This document shows, one piece after another, positions 39,868 through 53,212 of a stretch of DNA of 60,244 nucleotides. Position numbers and translations under genes: made by a program. Location: the NCBI GenBank assembly GCA_036897485.1, contig JAYMTF010000067.1, positions 1 to 60,244 of the forward strand, given 5' to 3'. The notes beneath the pieces were generated by a model. The model was not told the origin of the DNA. It worked only from the letters and a program-made list of their open reading frames with translations, and made no database searches. This DNA comes from Pelargonium nanum (lineage: Eukaryota; Streptophyta; Magnoliopsida; Geraniales; Geraniaceae). Every line of letters begins with the position of its first letter. Positions within the stretch are counted from its first letter, which is position 1.

Positions 39868-41340
39868 GACAGTTTTACACCTCGGAATCTTCAACTTTGT
39901 TAACACCAGAACCTCATAACAATTTCCGCTGAAACTGTTCCATACATTAATTGATATTATTGCTTAATATTGATTGTAAAAAGATGAAGGAAAAGGAAAA
40001 CAATGAAAATTTAAAATCTTAACAAACTTAATATTGGTAATTCATGCGCAACTAACTTTCTAAAAAGGAAATAGAACATTCATTTTGGGACATAAGTTTT
40101 AGAGAAACAATACGCTCACTTTGGGACAAAGGGAGTACAAACTTTGCTTACCAAATAACACAACACAATTAATTGCTTGTAAAAAATAAGACTGCAAATT
40201 CAAGTTTTTAAACTTCAGTCTTCTGATTCCAGCATTCTCACACACTATCAACTACCAAATTGGAACATAGACCAAAAAAGTAATAAGAACTCGAACTCCC
40301 AACTATTTCCTAGAACCAAAGCTCAGATTACCATACAATTTAAATCCACCATCATAGATTCAAATTTAACTTCTAATCTACCTTTCTCAACATTGTTACA
40401 TCAATCAGAAGAAACTTAGTTCTATACAAATCAGATTCATATTAAACCCATAAATATGGATTGACCATCACTTCATTTCGGTACACACATGACATGGATT
40501 CAACTAACACCACTTCTCACTAATACCAGCACTCAGTTTTCTCATAAAATCCAAAATTCAGACCTCTTATCTATCGACCCTTTAACTGTTTAGTACACCA
40601 ATTGCTAAAACTCAGCAAACTAACTTAAATTCCAAACAACTGAGCTAACATAAATAAAACTAGCAAACCCCAATTTCATAATATATTCCACTACTCAGTC
40701 TTCTCAGCAGACAAACAAGAGCCCAAAAAAAAAAAAAAACCTTCTATAAACCAAATTAAACCACTACCCACATCAATTAGTAAATTAATTTCCCCAAAAA
40801 AATCCCAAACCACACCAGCCCACTAGTTTTCTAGCCAAAATGAAAAACCCCAGAATTGAAGTGATGATAAAGTCTCAACCTTTCGAAGCACCCAGGAGCT
40901 ATCTTTCGATTTTGAAGATAACCCAGAAGCTGGAATCGACAAAAATAAGGAAATACCTGTAAAATCATGCAGAAAACACCGACTTGACAGGCCAAAGCTT
41001 GCAGTATCAAAGTGGCGGTTGTCACTTTCTTTTCAATTAAAATTAGAATACGATCGTGCCCGTGAAAGAGGAACAGTCTCGCACTTGTTGATCAGATTCT
41101 GCTGATTTTTGTATATGGGAATTGAGAAAACGAACTGTTGTTGTGATTGTAGCAGAAGAGAAGTAGATGGAGAAATAAAAAAAAAATAAAGCTTTAGCTG
41201 GTAATGAGATTTTCTCAGAACTGCACTTTCTTTCTGTGGGGAAAAAACTACAGGTCAGACTCAGACATGAAACAATGGGAGGGCAAATTCGGTAATTCAC
41301 ATATCTAATACAATATTTTCCCATGGAAAATTAATCATAA
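39868..41340 (-). other. Probable 5' leader, leader intron and promoter of the GDH-like gene
   Basis: About 1.4 kb with no coding potential. A Stowaway-like end is at about 40068-40136 (TTTTGGGACATAAG, then CACTTTGGGACAAAGGGAGTA). The pyrimidine-rich minus-strand sequence and a possible leader exon around 40950-41200 suggest a long 5'-UTR intron, but I cannot fix its ends. Confidence 0.35.
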
Positions 41341-42590
41341 TTCACATATAAACAAAACCCATAAATTGTATTTTTTGTTGTTGTTGTTGTTGTTGGATTT
41401 AGAGCTTACAATTTGATTTTCGTATTAAATTCGAGCCATGTTTTTCAGAGTCAGGTTGGAAAGACATAACTCGAATTCAGCTTTAAAATGGTGTGAGTTT
41501 CAAATCACAATTCGAGTTTTACGTGTAAGATGTGTAGATTTTCTTGACTAATTTCTTTTATCAAATTTACTTTATGCAATTCGAGCTTTAGTGTTTGAAC
41601 TCTTAATTCGAAAAACATATTGTATATTTATTTATAATTTATTACTTGACATGTTATTTTGTCCAAAATTTGTTGCAAACAACGTTCCTTCATTTAACTC
41701 ATCCGTCAAAATTTGTCAACTTGATAAATTTTAGTTACATCTATTCTCAATGAATTGATGTAATCTTGTGTAATCTACAGAAGAAGAAAAATCAAGAAAA
41801 TACTATTCTTAATTGATTGGTTGAATATAACCCCCAAAAAATATTTATTTAACTTCAACAACACTTAATAAAAGCTCTTTCAAGTTACAAAGCTTATAAA
41901 TATATAAAGAAATCTATGTTGGTGATTGTAAATTAATGTTTTGGATTTCCAATAATGCTCAAAAATCACAATCCTATGATGATATAGCCTAATGGGTTGA
42001 TAGCTAAACAAATGTAATTGGGCATCAAATAGGTGGAGATATTTATTTAAATTAAAAAAAATTAACAAATAAATAATGAAATTAATGGGTGCCCATGGAA
42101 ATAGACCTACCCATATCATTTTTAATGAACATAGGAGCATGAATACAATTTTGCTAGCCTTATAGATCACCAATTATATATATGGTAGGATTTTAACTTA
42201 ACCCCATTGGGTTAGGGTTTGGTATTTAATGCAAAAAAATTAAGAATAATAGCAATTGTGTGGCCTCAAGAACTCAACTCTGATGTTTTCTTTCAACTAC
42301 CAAATCAGTGCTCATAGCTACTTTCTCACAAACAAATGAGGGACATATATATTGGCATTAGCATTATTCACTAGTCAGTAAAAGAAATTGTTGCTTGCAT
42401 GGTTACAAGCAAAATCACAAAAATTGCCCCAAAAATCTACAAAAATTGGGGCCAAAATCATAATGTTACAAGCTCTTCTCTGAAACATATCTATATAGCC
42501 ATATACAATGCCCTTCAAGTTTTGAGAAGCATGCGAAGGCCGCGCACAGGTTTGTGATATACAAATGGGTTTCGAGGAAAATGCTTCAAT
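41341..42590. other. Intergenic, AT-rich
   Basis: No gene. A GTT trinucleotide run is at about 41378-41395. Bases 41400-41640 contain repeated TTCGAGTT/AATTCGAG words of a decayed dispersed repeat. Bases 42480-42590 are likely the ELL-like gene's 3' UTR. Confidence 0.5.
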
Positions 42591-42593
42591 GTT

Positions 42594-45500
42594 TCAATCC
42601 TTCGTATACGAAAGCGCGAAATCTTTGATCCTCTGTTTGAGGTTCTGCACAGAGTAGGAGAAGCATAAGTGAAACTCCCGACTTTTTTCAGATAATAAGC
42701 AACTGAAACGTGAGTGAAATCTGAAAGCTAACACCGCTCAGATGAATTACCTTCAGTTCTTCATGAAGCACAACAAATATTTTCTTTAGCCTTTTATGTT
42801 TCTGCAGAGAACGTTATTATTAAAGTCAAAACTCAATAAAAGTATATGTCCAGAGAAGGCGAGATAAAACTACTTGTATGGCATTATATTTGTTTTTACT
42901 GTGGACATAATTTACGATATTTGGAGTGTTATTAACTTGGGAATTATGATGCTGAGGTGGCTGTAAATACCAGCTCCCCTTTCTCCTACGAGAATATGCT
43001 ATAGTCTACAAATATAGACATTGTTCTCGGTTCCTTGCCATTATTATCCACGACTTCAAGTTTTACTTCATTTATCCGTAAGTCTCTTCTAGTTGATCAA
43101 TCCGTAGAAGTTCTTTCAAACCGCTTTACATGATCAAGATAACAATAATGCTTCATATTCCTATATATTCATGTATTCCTATATATTTCTATTTTCTATG
43201 AATCCTATCACGATATTCCCTAAAGCAATAGTCTTCACTACTTCAAAGTTCAAACAAATTACATGTATTCATACGCAAACAAGAAGATCAATATCTACAA
43301 GTGGGTTGAGTAACCTTACGATTATTCTAACTTGTGCATGCACAAGTTAAGAAACATGGGAGAATGTGTTTTTCATTTTTATGTTATTCATTAAACTTTG
43401 GGAACATAAAAAGTACATGAAAGTGAAATAAACAAATAAAAAATAATACTCCATCCCAAAAAAAGTGACATGTTTTCCTTGCATTTTTGTCCCAAAATAA
43501 GTGTCTTCTTTCTTTGTTAGGAAGTTAGTTATGCATGAAATACCAATAGTATCCCTATAATACCAAAACAGGGATCAAAATTACCTCTCCACACTGCTGA
43601 TAAGACTCCCTTAACTGCCTCGCAATATTATGATATCTATCCATATCCCTGTCTTTTGCAAGTTGTAGGTCCTTTCCCAGTTTCTCGAACTCATTCCTAC
43701 ATATAAGAACAACTAAAACATGAAGTAACCGATTTTTTTTTTTTTTATAAAGAAAAAACTTCAACATGATGTAAAGGAATCTCCATAATACCTGTAATTC
43801 TCAAGGATTTTGTTCAAGGAACAATAGCTATCAAACTTATCGTGATACTCTTGTACATATTCTTTGTACCTGACATTTAAATCACAAACAAAACAAATTC
43901 ATATAACAAACATTATAAAAAAAATAATAGAGAGGTTCATGGCAAGTGAATTCAGATCCACAAAGTCTAATAATATACTAGAAAGGCCACTTACTGAGAG
44001 AAATCCTTTATTGGCCCCTTAAGCTCTGGCTTATCCTTTTCATATTTAGAATAGGAACAACTAATTTCATCGGAATAAGAATCCCTCCTCTTCCGCTCAC
44101 TGTTATTACCCTCTGCCAATACTACATCTCTGTGTCCCTCAGTCATCTCCATGGCAGTATTAGTCGTTGGTCTTTTATTGTCTTTTATTGGGTATGGTAC
44201 TGGCCCTCTTCCAATGTCATGATACTGAGGTGCGCTGATAGGTGCTTTCTTATGGCTTTCTCCCGATCCCTCCATGCCAATCCCCTGGACAGCTCCGGAC
44301 TCATTTTGTCTAGATTTACTACTGAAATCTGTTTGTTTATTAGACTGGGATACAAGTTCAGCTTGATCTGCTCTTGAAGCGTTTTGCATTTGAGATTGCG
44401 CAACCCTGTTATAAGACCTTGTTACATCTTCAACATGCTGTTCTGGTGTCTTCTTTGTACTTAAATCATCCAAATTGGCGCGGACACCAGAACTAAAAGT
44501 GGGTGGGGATGGCTTTCCAGAATCAAAAGGCGCCTTCCCAACAGATTTTCCTCTGCTGGAATCCGAATTCCAGTTTTCTGTAGCATTTAGTTTGTTCTCC
44601 GACTGTTTGAACGAACTTTTTCTTTCAAATTGCTTTTTAGGTGGTGGCTCCTCAGGCATGGGTTCACGAAGCTCGCCCAACTCCAAATCTGAAAGTTCTC
44701 TTTGAAGAAAACTGCCTCGTCCATTAACAAGAGGAGACCTGTTCACTCCAATTCTGTTATTATTTGGTGATGATCCGATATGTGAGTTTGAATCCTGTCC
44801 GAATTCCTTAAACTTTCCAGCCGTGTCATTATGTTTCCGGTAATGCAAGTCTGAGGGCCCTGAGTATTTGCCTCCACTCTCTTCCTTTGAGTTACTCGGG
44901 GCCTTTCTCTCATTCACATAACCATCTTCATTTGAAGCATCTCTATAAGCTTTATCCTTTTGCATGGAAAAGCTTTCATGCACAAAGCTCTTGTCTGCTT
45001 GTTTACGGCCACGTCCTAAGATCACAGCATGTTTATCAGATCTCTCTATCGCATCATGACCTCTGGCTCGGCCACTTTGATCATAAGGCCTTTGACCCGA
45101 CTGGTGAAAATCTGAACTGGATTTTACAGGGATTGCTTGATTGTACCCCTTCTGCGCGCCAAGCTCTGTATTCCTACCAGGAGATGAACTGCGAGGACTC
45201 CTTGAGAATTGGGCATCCTTACTCCCAACAACTGGCAGTTGGGCCAAGCTTTCAGCTTTTAACCTTTTCGCGTGTTCAGATTGTTCGTTGAAGTGCTTTG
45301 AATCAGAACCTTTGCTTGACTTGCCTTTAGATATTCTCTCAGAGCTCGGAGACTGCTCAAGCTTCAAGTCATCCTCAACCACATTTTCTTCATCTTCAAA
45401 CAAACTTTCTATAATATTTTGGCGATCCTGGGGCTCATCACGATCGGGAGAGATGGATTTGGCTTCTTCTACACGTTTTTCGCTGTCTCTTTGAGGAACC

Positions 45501-48500
45501 GAACTAGGAATTGAAGGCAATTCAGCTTCCCGTCCATCACCAGGCAAGTCTTTTTCAATCTCAACCACATCACATTCCTGATCATCTTTCAACTCATCAA
45601 GCCCATTTTGGGAAGCTATACCATCAGGAGTGCCCCAGGGATCAGGTATTATAGAGAGCCTGGGTTCAGATGCTTGCACTTTATTCTTGGGTTCCTTGTC
45701 ATCATCACTTGTCATAATATCCACATCCTCATCTGACCCCTGCTTACTGTTAGAAGAAGCATCACTGTCACTATCGCTACTACTCCCACTTCCACTTCCT
45801 ACCGGGCTTTTGCTTTTACTTCTGCTTCTGCTTTTGCTATGACTTCCACTGTCACTTCCACTGTCGCTGCTATCGCTTTCACTATCACTATCACTTCCAC
45901 TGCTAGAGCTGCCACCCTGCTTATCACTATTGTCCGAGCCCCTTCTTTCACTAGCCAAATTGGGTGAAAGTTGAAGGATATCAATTTTTTCTGATGAATT
46001 TATGTCATCTCCAACCTTGTTCAATTGTGTCTGTTCTTCGAATCCACCAGTTGAGATTTTCCCATCAAAGCTTGATTCTCGAGCAGGTGTTTGTTCAGAT
46101 TTGTCTTCAGGAGCAGTTTTCGAATTATTGTCAGGAACAGGTGTCTGGTGACGGTTGTCTTCGGGAGAACTGGAAAGACCAAGCAACACATTCTAAACTC
46201 ATGAGCAGGCACCCAAATAGAAAGCCAAATGCTTCAATATGAATGACAAAAAAGCCCATATGGTAAAGTTAATATGAAAAGGTTTTTACAATAGTTTCAC
46301 ACAGTACTGCAAATAAAAACATAATCTGCCAATTTCTGTCATGATAAGTTGGTAGTCACACCAAAAAGGGGAAATTTGGCTATGCTAAAGCAATTCTTGA
46401 CATGAACTTTTGACAACTTCAGAAGAAGATGAAGAAAAGTTACATGACATAAGAGCCATATAGTAGTTCCTGACAGTTCTAGGAAGAAATGTAATGACAG
46501 AAAAAAGCAATATGCACAAAAATGAATATATTTGACTTCTCATCATATGAATCTGGAAATCAAACTGCAATAACATAATGAATACGTCCTCTACTGCATT
46601 TAAAGATAAGACCCTTACTCCAGCTAAACCAGTTTCTCAGTCAATGATAGTGTCTTTTGTTCAATTACTGCAGTACTTCTATTCACAACTTATTTCAATA
46701 TCTTCACTCTTATGTTGGATAGTTAAGTTGCAGTAACCATTTGGTAATGGCCACTGTACCTAGACAATGACAAAAATTAAGTACATGCTCAATCGAAAAA
46801 TGTTCAAGAAACCAAAAAGCAGTTTGCCACTACTAAGAAATGGCATGTACCTTCCATTATCAGATGAAGGCTTCTTGGAGCTTTCAAAATCCACCCCTTG
46901 CTTCAAGATATATCTTCCTGGAGCTTGAAAAGTGGCAATCTGATGATCAATAATAATATATAAGACATTAGATCACTCAACGTTCTTTAAAGAAGTTCAT
47001 AAAGGATTACTGCAAATTACCCTTTTTATGATGGGCTCAATCTTCTTTGCGGACTTGGGCATTGTGTCTCCTACGGCTTTCTCTAATGCCTAAGGAGAAA
47101 ACGAGAGGACATTGAACACAACCAAATCAAAAATTAGTCACAATGATCATTCGGAAACAAAAAGTGGCAGAGAGATAGAGATATAGATAGAGAGAGAGAG
47201 AGAGAGGTTTCGCAAGTAGAAATTGGTATATTCACATTGTACGAAAATATGGTAAGAGTTTCAGTTTAACTGGCATGCTTACCTTTAAGCTCATCCCCTT
47301 AGGATTCTCTGTGAGCAGAGTAATCAGCAAACTCTGCAAATCCTTCGGTTTAGCTCCAAAGTTTCCTTTGCGTACTGGTGTATCTCGTGCCACACCAGAA
47401 GCCTTGGTCTGGATTTCTTTCTCAGAGCTTGCAGCAGTCTCTTTATCTGTCACCTGAGAGGGCATAATATCTTCTAAATTCACATGACCCTTGGCAGTCT
47501 TTAGGGTCCCAAATGGAGATGCTGAAGCACCAACTTGCTCAGGTGGAGATGGCAAAGGTGAAGCTGGACGTTTGCTCTTTGCAACTGTTGTTGAGGCTAA
47601 TCCAGATTTATATGCAGGTTTAGGTGGACCTCCTACAGCAACAGGTTCAAGACAGTATATAATTAGTAAACTATATTAAATGACAATATTTCTTAACCTG
47701 AGATGAGTGTCTGTTATACTGAAAATGGCTGTTTCAAAATAAAGCCCATTTTTCTCTTTAGGAAGTTAATCATCATTAATTTTCCGAAAAATTTCTTTAT
47801 AACAAGAAAATCTTTCAAACACTAATTTTTTCTTCAAAAGAACACTTTTTGGAATCATGTCTCTTCTCCTATCCTCTGCCCACCACTTCCCAATCCCAAT
47901 CCGTCACTGATCTCTCCAACCCACCGCCACTCAACTCCCCAGTGGCATCAAAGAAGAGCCTAAAGCTTCCAACGGCACCGCATTCCCAAAGAGATTGAGA
48001 TCCAGTATACCGTTTTCTCCTTCCTCCCTCCTCCTACCAAACCTTCTCCAAAACACATCATAGATTTGCCATCTTGACCAATTCGGCTCTTCACCTTCCT
48101 CCTCTTCCCCATTCTAGTTCTCGATCTGTTTGAATTACGGTCAGCCCCTGGAACCCTATTTTTTCCTTAATTTCAATCGTCTCAAAATCATATACAATAA
48201 ACTTCACTTAAAAATTGTGCAAATTCAAAGGAAATACTCATTTTGCAAAGAAGGCAATACAATAGGTACACAAAATATATACAGACACACCATGTTCTGC
48301 ATTAATATAATTTATAATATATGTTAAAACTTGATGATCCATGGGGTGCTCTCATTACCTTGAGGCGGTTCAACTTTCTGCTTTTTAAATGGAGGCTCTT
48401 TCTTTTGTTTAAACATCTTCCATGGACTGGCTGGAAACAAGAGAAAATACAAAGCTAATCAACATCATGAGTATTAAATCAGTGACTCAAAGATTTAATA

Positions 48501-51500
48501 AATTCTCATCAGGCAATAAATGATCGGCCTTATATATGGTGCCTTAATCTTATAAGCCACAAATATGCTTTGATTACTTCTTAACTAGCAGCAATATGAA
48601 GGTCCTCGTTTTAATCATCTGCAGAATTCAACGGGTGCACATGTTGCAAACCTCCATATCATGCAAATTAAACTACCTTTTCTTCACGGCGGTGATAGAC
48701 TATAAAGAAAACCGTGACTTGGGGAAGAAAAAGAAAAAAACATAAATCTGAACCAAAAGCTTACTCTCAACAGCAGCTAATTGCTTTATTTGACTCTTCA
48801 TAGATGGATTCCCATGGTCTACAAGAATAGCCCTGTCACCATGATCGAAGAAGATAATATATATTCAGTACAAAGACAAGAAAATTACAAAACATCTCAA
48901 GATATCATTCTCCACAGCCACGCCATCAATTCAAGCATCCAACAACTATGCTAAAGTTTAAAAAGCATTTCGAGGTGGATGTTATATTAAATTACTAAAA
49001 TGACTAATAATAGAACAAGCTATTCATTGTCGAGCATAAGTAGTGGTGAAGTTCAAATATTTATTCAGGACTATCTGATGAAGCAGTAGACCATGGGATC
49101 TGTTTATTTTGTTCTTGTAGTGATGCAAGTAGCTTAAAACCAGATCAAGACAGAACATTTAATCAATCATCCACAGCATGGTAAATCTATGCTGAAAACA
49201 GAAGTGCTAATACCCCGCATGCTGTTTTTAGTATTCACCATATTGCTGAAGAAACCAGTCCATTCTATAACAAAGAAATTAGACTGAACTAAAATTATGT
49301 TATATATTGGCCACAGTCAAATACTCAAATTTCCATTAGATCACAGAACCAGCATAATTATAAACGTCACTTTCACCTGAAAAGATCTGCATATTCTGCA
49401 CATAAAAATTCCAACTTCCAAAAAAGGCATGTAGCAGAAAATATTGTCACTAACTAACAACTACATATTCCCGCCCTGGTAAACCTAGACTAAAAAATTA
49501 AATGTTTTCCAGATAGTGTAGTCTTACTACGTGTGAAGGAACTAATTAGTATCTAATTTTGGCTTTCCTCTACATTAAAAATCCTATATCCAACAAGAAC
49601 CAACAAGATGGAGCCATAAGAGGTGCTACTAAACAAACTCATCAAGTCATTGTTGTCCTTGAAGTACTATAGAAGATGGAAAAGATATATTGTGAGAAAT
49701 TGGTAAAAGAGCAGTTATGGTAAATGCTGAACAAGGATTAATGCATAGTTTTTCAGCAATATATGTGTGTGTGTGTGTGCCATGAAATAGCAAAAATGCT
49801 TATGCATATTTATCTAGTCCAAAACATAAAGAGATATGGTTGTTAACAATCGCATAACATACTTGCGTGATTTAAGCTTCCGTTCAGCTTCCTCTGAACG
49901 CATTTTAACATGGGTTGATGTAGACTCGTCTAAAACACGCTGCACATTCAACTTGCGCCAGGCAGAGCCATATTCAACGAGCAAACCATTTCCATCTTCA
50001 CCACTTTGGCGTTCTTCATATATGTCACAGAGATCTGCATCTTCTCGCGACCATTTAAATCTAAACTCCTTACCACCAACATCTATAACCTGATGCAATA
50101 AACCATGTAATGTTATGACTGCTTGAAAGCTCAAAAGTTACATCCTATCAAAATTTGTTACAAAGAGAAACACCAATAAGAAGCTAGTTGGAGCTTCAAG
50201 GGCCACATATGCACTATAAGAAGGAAGAACATGAAGTCATGGAGGTTAGAAAAGAAAACATAAAGCAACTCCACTTGTTCATAGACATAAAATTTGGAAC
50301 TTAAATAGTAAAATCAAATGGTAGGAACATTATCAGAACACCAGATCACGATATTTTAGTGATTTATGCGGTCCATAAACGCCCGAAAGAGACATGAGAC
50401 ATCTTGCATGCTTTGGTTCTTAAAATCATTGACTGTGAACATGTAATTACCCTAACCAGGTTGTCTTGTACATTATCAGAGGACAAAATTTACAAAAAGG
50501 AAAAAAAAAGTACAAATGAATTGAAAAATCACCAATGATGTCCCAACAACTTAATCATAAACAAAAGCAGTGTGTAATGTAACAATAACTTAGTTTTTCC
50601 CATACCCCTAACATATTCAGTTTATGCATGGGAGAATAAAATAAAGACTACAGTATTTCAGCATTCAAGACAAATGATCGCTTAATAGTGGAAAAGTTTA
50701 GGAACACAAGAACGAATGAGACAGAAAATCTGCAACTTCCTAATTATAAGCTTAATCACCAATGAAGTGTTAATAACATGGGATGGCAAAGTGACTTATG
50801 AGAATAAAGTGAAGGTCAAATGCTTAAATATTTTGCATATTGTGGGATCTTTACAGAATCTCTTTAAGTGTTACCCAACACCTCAGGACGCAGGATAGGA
50901 ACAAAGAAATAGGTCTGACATTTATTTATCTAGTTTGGATCTACATCACTTATCCCAGTTCTCACATTGAAGAATTCAATCACTCATTCAATTTGTGGTT
51001 AGGTTAGCAAATGCATAATGACTTTTTCATTTACTCAATAATACATCAAGATTCCAAGAACATCTCCAATATAACACTTTAAATTGAAAATCTAGACACA
51101 AACCTTAGAATCAGTATACACAACAAGCAATCAAATTCTCCTCCTAATAATCCCAAGGAAACAAAACAGTAGTTCTTGAATCATATTAGCTAGTGAATTA
51201 CACCAAAAACAAATGTTCCAATTCACTATCATTGCTCATAAAACCCCAAAAAGAAACTAGCTTTGAAGATAATAAGCTATGCCCAATTGAGACCAAACCT
51301 CAATGACATCAAATTTCATCACATAGCTCTACAAATTAACCAATTTACAGTTCAAATTCCATCAAAAAACTTACATTCCCACTGGTATTATTAGCATTGG
51401 CATCGAATTTGATCCGCGGAGTCTCACCCAGCGACTCCACGCGCCTGATCTCGTCCACGAGGTCCGGCGTTAACCTAATTATCATTGCGAACGCCAAAGG

Positions 51501-51734
51501 ATTCTTCCCAGGGATGAGGCTAAAAGTCTCCTCCGCCGATTGAGGTCCAGAGGAAGCTCCTGCGGCGGGTCGGTGGCGGGACCCACCGGAGGAGCCGCCC
51601 AGAGATAGCCGACCGCCGGAGGGACCGGAAGAGCGGTGGGGAGGCGGAGGGAAAGAGGAATGGGGACGCTTCCCGCCGCCTCCCCGGGCGGCGCCGCCGC
51701 CGCCGCGGCCAAACTTGGAGGAGCCTCCGTACAT
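42594..51734 (-). CDS. ELL-like RNA polymerase II elongation factor, Ser-rich
   Basis: Twelve exons (minus strand): 51734-51375, 50089-49863, 48832-48765, 48430-48359, 47632-47283, 47089-47021, 46939-46851, 46169-43995, 43869-43792, 43696-43585, 42801-42751 and 42644-42594, giving 1233 aa. The N-terminus is Gly/Arg/Ser-rich (KFGRGGGGAARGGGG). A conserved globular part follows (SLIPGKNPLAFAMIIRL, KEFRFKWSREDADLCDIYEE) and a winged-helix-like segment (LLITLLTENPKGMSLKALEK). The huge eighth exon is disordered and acidic/serine-rich (GSDSDSESDSSDSGSDSGS). The C-terminus is an occludin/ELL-type helical domain (YKEYVQEYHDKFDSYCSLNK, NIARQLRESYQQCGEKHKRL). ELL proteins suppress polymerase II pausing; that role is inferred from architecture only. 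Such proteins are often annotated dentin sialophosphoprotein-like because of the Ser/Asp run. Confidence 0.88.
43449..43530. mobile_element. Stowaway-like MITE fragment in ELL-like intron
   Basis: Begins ACTCCATCCCAAAAAAAGTG and contains TTTTTGTCCCAAAATAAGTG, words typical of plant Stowaway/Tourist ends. The right end is not clear. Lies between exons 10 and 11. Confidence 0.45.
47850..48130. other. C-rich, coding-like insert in ELL-like intron 4
   Basis: On the + strand this stretch is far more C-rich than the surrounding intron (CACCGCCACTCAACTCCCC, TTCTCCTTCCTCCCTCCTCC). It has a short open frame (GIKEEPKASNGTAFPKRLRS) running to a stop. It is flanked by MITE-like AT-rich DNA, suggesting a captured exon or gene leader. 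The source gene is not recognised. Confidence 0.4.
49755..49780. repeat. GT microsatellite in ELL-like intron 2
   Basis: ATATATGTGTGTGTGTGTGTG run within the intron between exons 2 and 3. Confidence 0.8.
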
Positions 51735-52660
51735 AGTGAAACCGATTCGTGTAGTGTGTAGGTGATGTGTATGTATATGTGTGTGAGGAGAGAGAAAGTG
51801 TAGAGAGAGAGTGTGTGTGGGTTGAGAGATTTGGGATTGGTGGTGGTGGCGGAGAAATGGAGGTGGTGGTGGTTTTTGACACCGGAGGACAAAATTGGAA
51901 TATTTTCTTGTGTTCTTGTTTTCTTTATTTATTTATTTATTTATTTATGCTATTTATGTTTTTTTATTATTATTATTAGTGTATTTTCATTCATAAAAAT
52001 AATAATAATAAATAGTACCATTTATAAAGAAGTTTCTCATATATATACACATCCATTTATATAAAGATCTGTGTCTTACTCTAAATTTTCTTTCAATTAC
52101 AGAAATAATTTTTTTATTATTGTTTATTATGAAATTATTCGGGTTCAGGTGAAAAATGTTTAATCTTAACTCGACTAAAAGTTATTTATATCGACGTTCT
52201 TATATGTAAATGTGAGGATTTGGCCAACTTAAAAATGACATACGTTTCTCTCTTGGTAATCTATTTGAAAAGTTGTTGGCATAATTTTTGCGACCAAAAA
52301 TTGCAAAAAATGTGGATCAAATTGTAGTTACTAGTAAGATACATGTACTCTAGGCTTTCTCTTACCCGAAGTTATACATGGCAATCAGGTTGTGGGCTTA
52401 AACTGTTAAACCAAAAACACGTGTGTTTTTATTGAACATTTTTTCGTCGATTTTAAATTTAAATTACATCACTTATTTTATGAAATATAAAGTAAAAATT
52501 ATGAAGATGAAAGTACAAATTTGTTTTTATATATAAATAAATATAAAAATTAAGTGTGAGTTGAATCATTTGTAGGGGATTGTTTCAATTGTTTTGCCCC
52601 AACTCGTTTAGGCAAGTGGACCATATTGTCATGTGTGTTGTAGGTGTTACAGGTAGAGAT
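51735..52660. other. ELL-like leader/promoter with simple repeats
   Basis: GT- and GA-rich and TGG-rich tracts (51770-51890) cover the ELL-like 5' UTR region. They are followed by TTTA tetranucleotide (about 51925-51950), TAT and AAT runs, then plain AT-rich DNA. The ORFs across this part are products of the simple repeats. Confidence 0.5.
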
Positions 52661-52661
52661 G

Positions 52662-53001
52662 TAGAGTTGACAAATTATGTGTTACGTCTATGTGATAGAG
52701 TCATGCTAAAGGTTGATTGTATGCTTCACGACATAACACGAGCACAAAACGTTCAATAACCGCACAAAACGATTGAACACAAACACGAGCACAACACAAC
52801 ACTTTTGCATGATAAAACTTACGGACATACACGTTTGACACGTTATTAGAACCAATTTACTACTATACCATTGAGTGTGTATTGGGGATACCGGGATGTT
52901 TTAGGGGCAAACACAAACACGAGACAAATACAAAACATGTGAGTTAAAACACGCTAATTTTTGCGTCGGGTGTCATATTACTACACAAATTACCGACTCT
53001 A
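52662..53001 (-). mobile_element. hAT-like element next to UBP6 promoter
   Basis: Ends TAGAGTTGACAAATTA and AATTACCGACTCTA form an imperfect inverted repeat. The interior, read on the minus strand, matches the nested block in the lectin intron (landmarks TAATAACGTGTCAAACGTG and CAATCAACCTTTAGCATGAC). The right end lies about 90 bases before the UBP6 TATA box. Confidence 0.6.
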
Positions 53002-53088
53002 GCGCCGGGCATGCCCACGCCCATGACCCGTATTGAAATACACTTTATCTGTCCCGACCCGGTTCCGGGATCGGATTCGGACTCGTCT

Positions 53089-53096
53089 TATATATA
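53089..53096 (+). promoter_or_regulatory. TATA box of UBP6
   Basis: TATATATA 117 bases upstream of the ATG at 53213, followed by a CT-rich leader (CCTCTCTCTCTCGTTCG) common in plant 5' UTRs. Confidence 0.55.
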
Positions 53097-53212
53097 CACA
53101 GAGCTCGAAATCTGAAGAAACGTCTCAAGTATTGCCCTTTCTTCAAGCAAAGACACACCGTCGAAACCAAAACCTCTCTCTCTCGTTCGAGACTTGAAGC
53201 TTCTCTGCAACC

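Noticed and set aside
44132..46242. Several + strand ORFs of 60-134 codons
   Set aside because: They are antisense shadows of the very large ELL-like exon on the minus strand; low-complexity Ser/Leu runs come from its Ser/Asp repeat.
51482..51979. ORFs of 70-136 codons in the ELL-like first exon and leader
   Set aside because: Out-of-frame readings of GGN- and GA/GT-rich simple repeats; the frame with MYGGSSKFGRGG continues correctly into exon 2.
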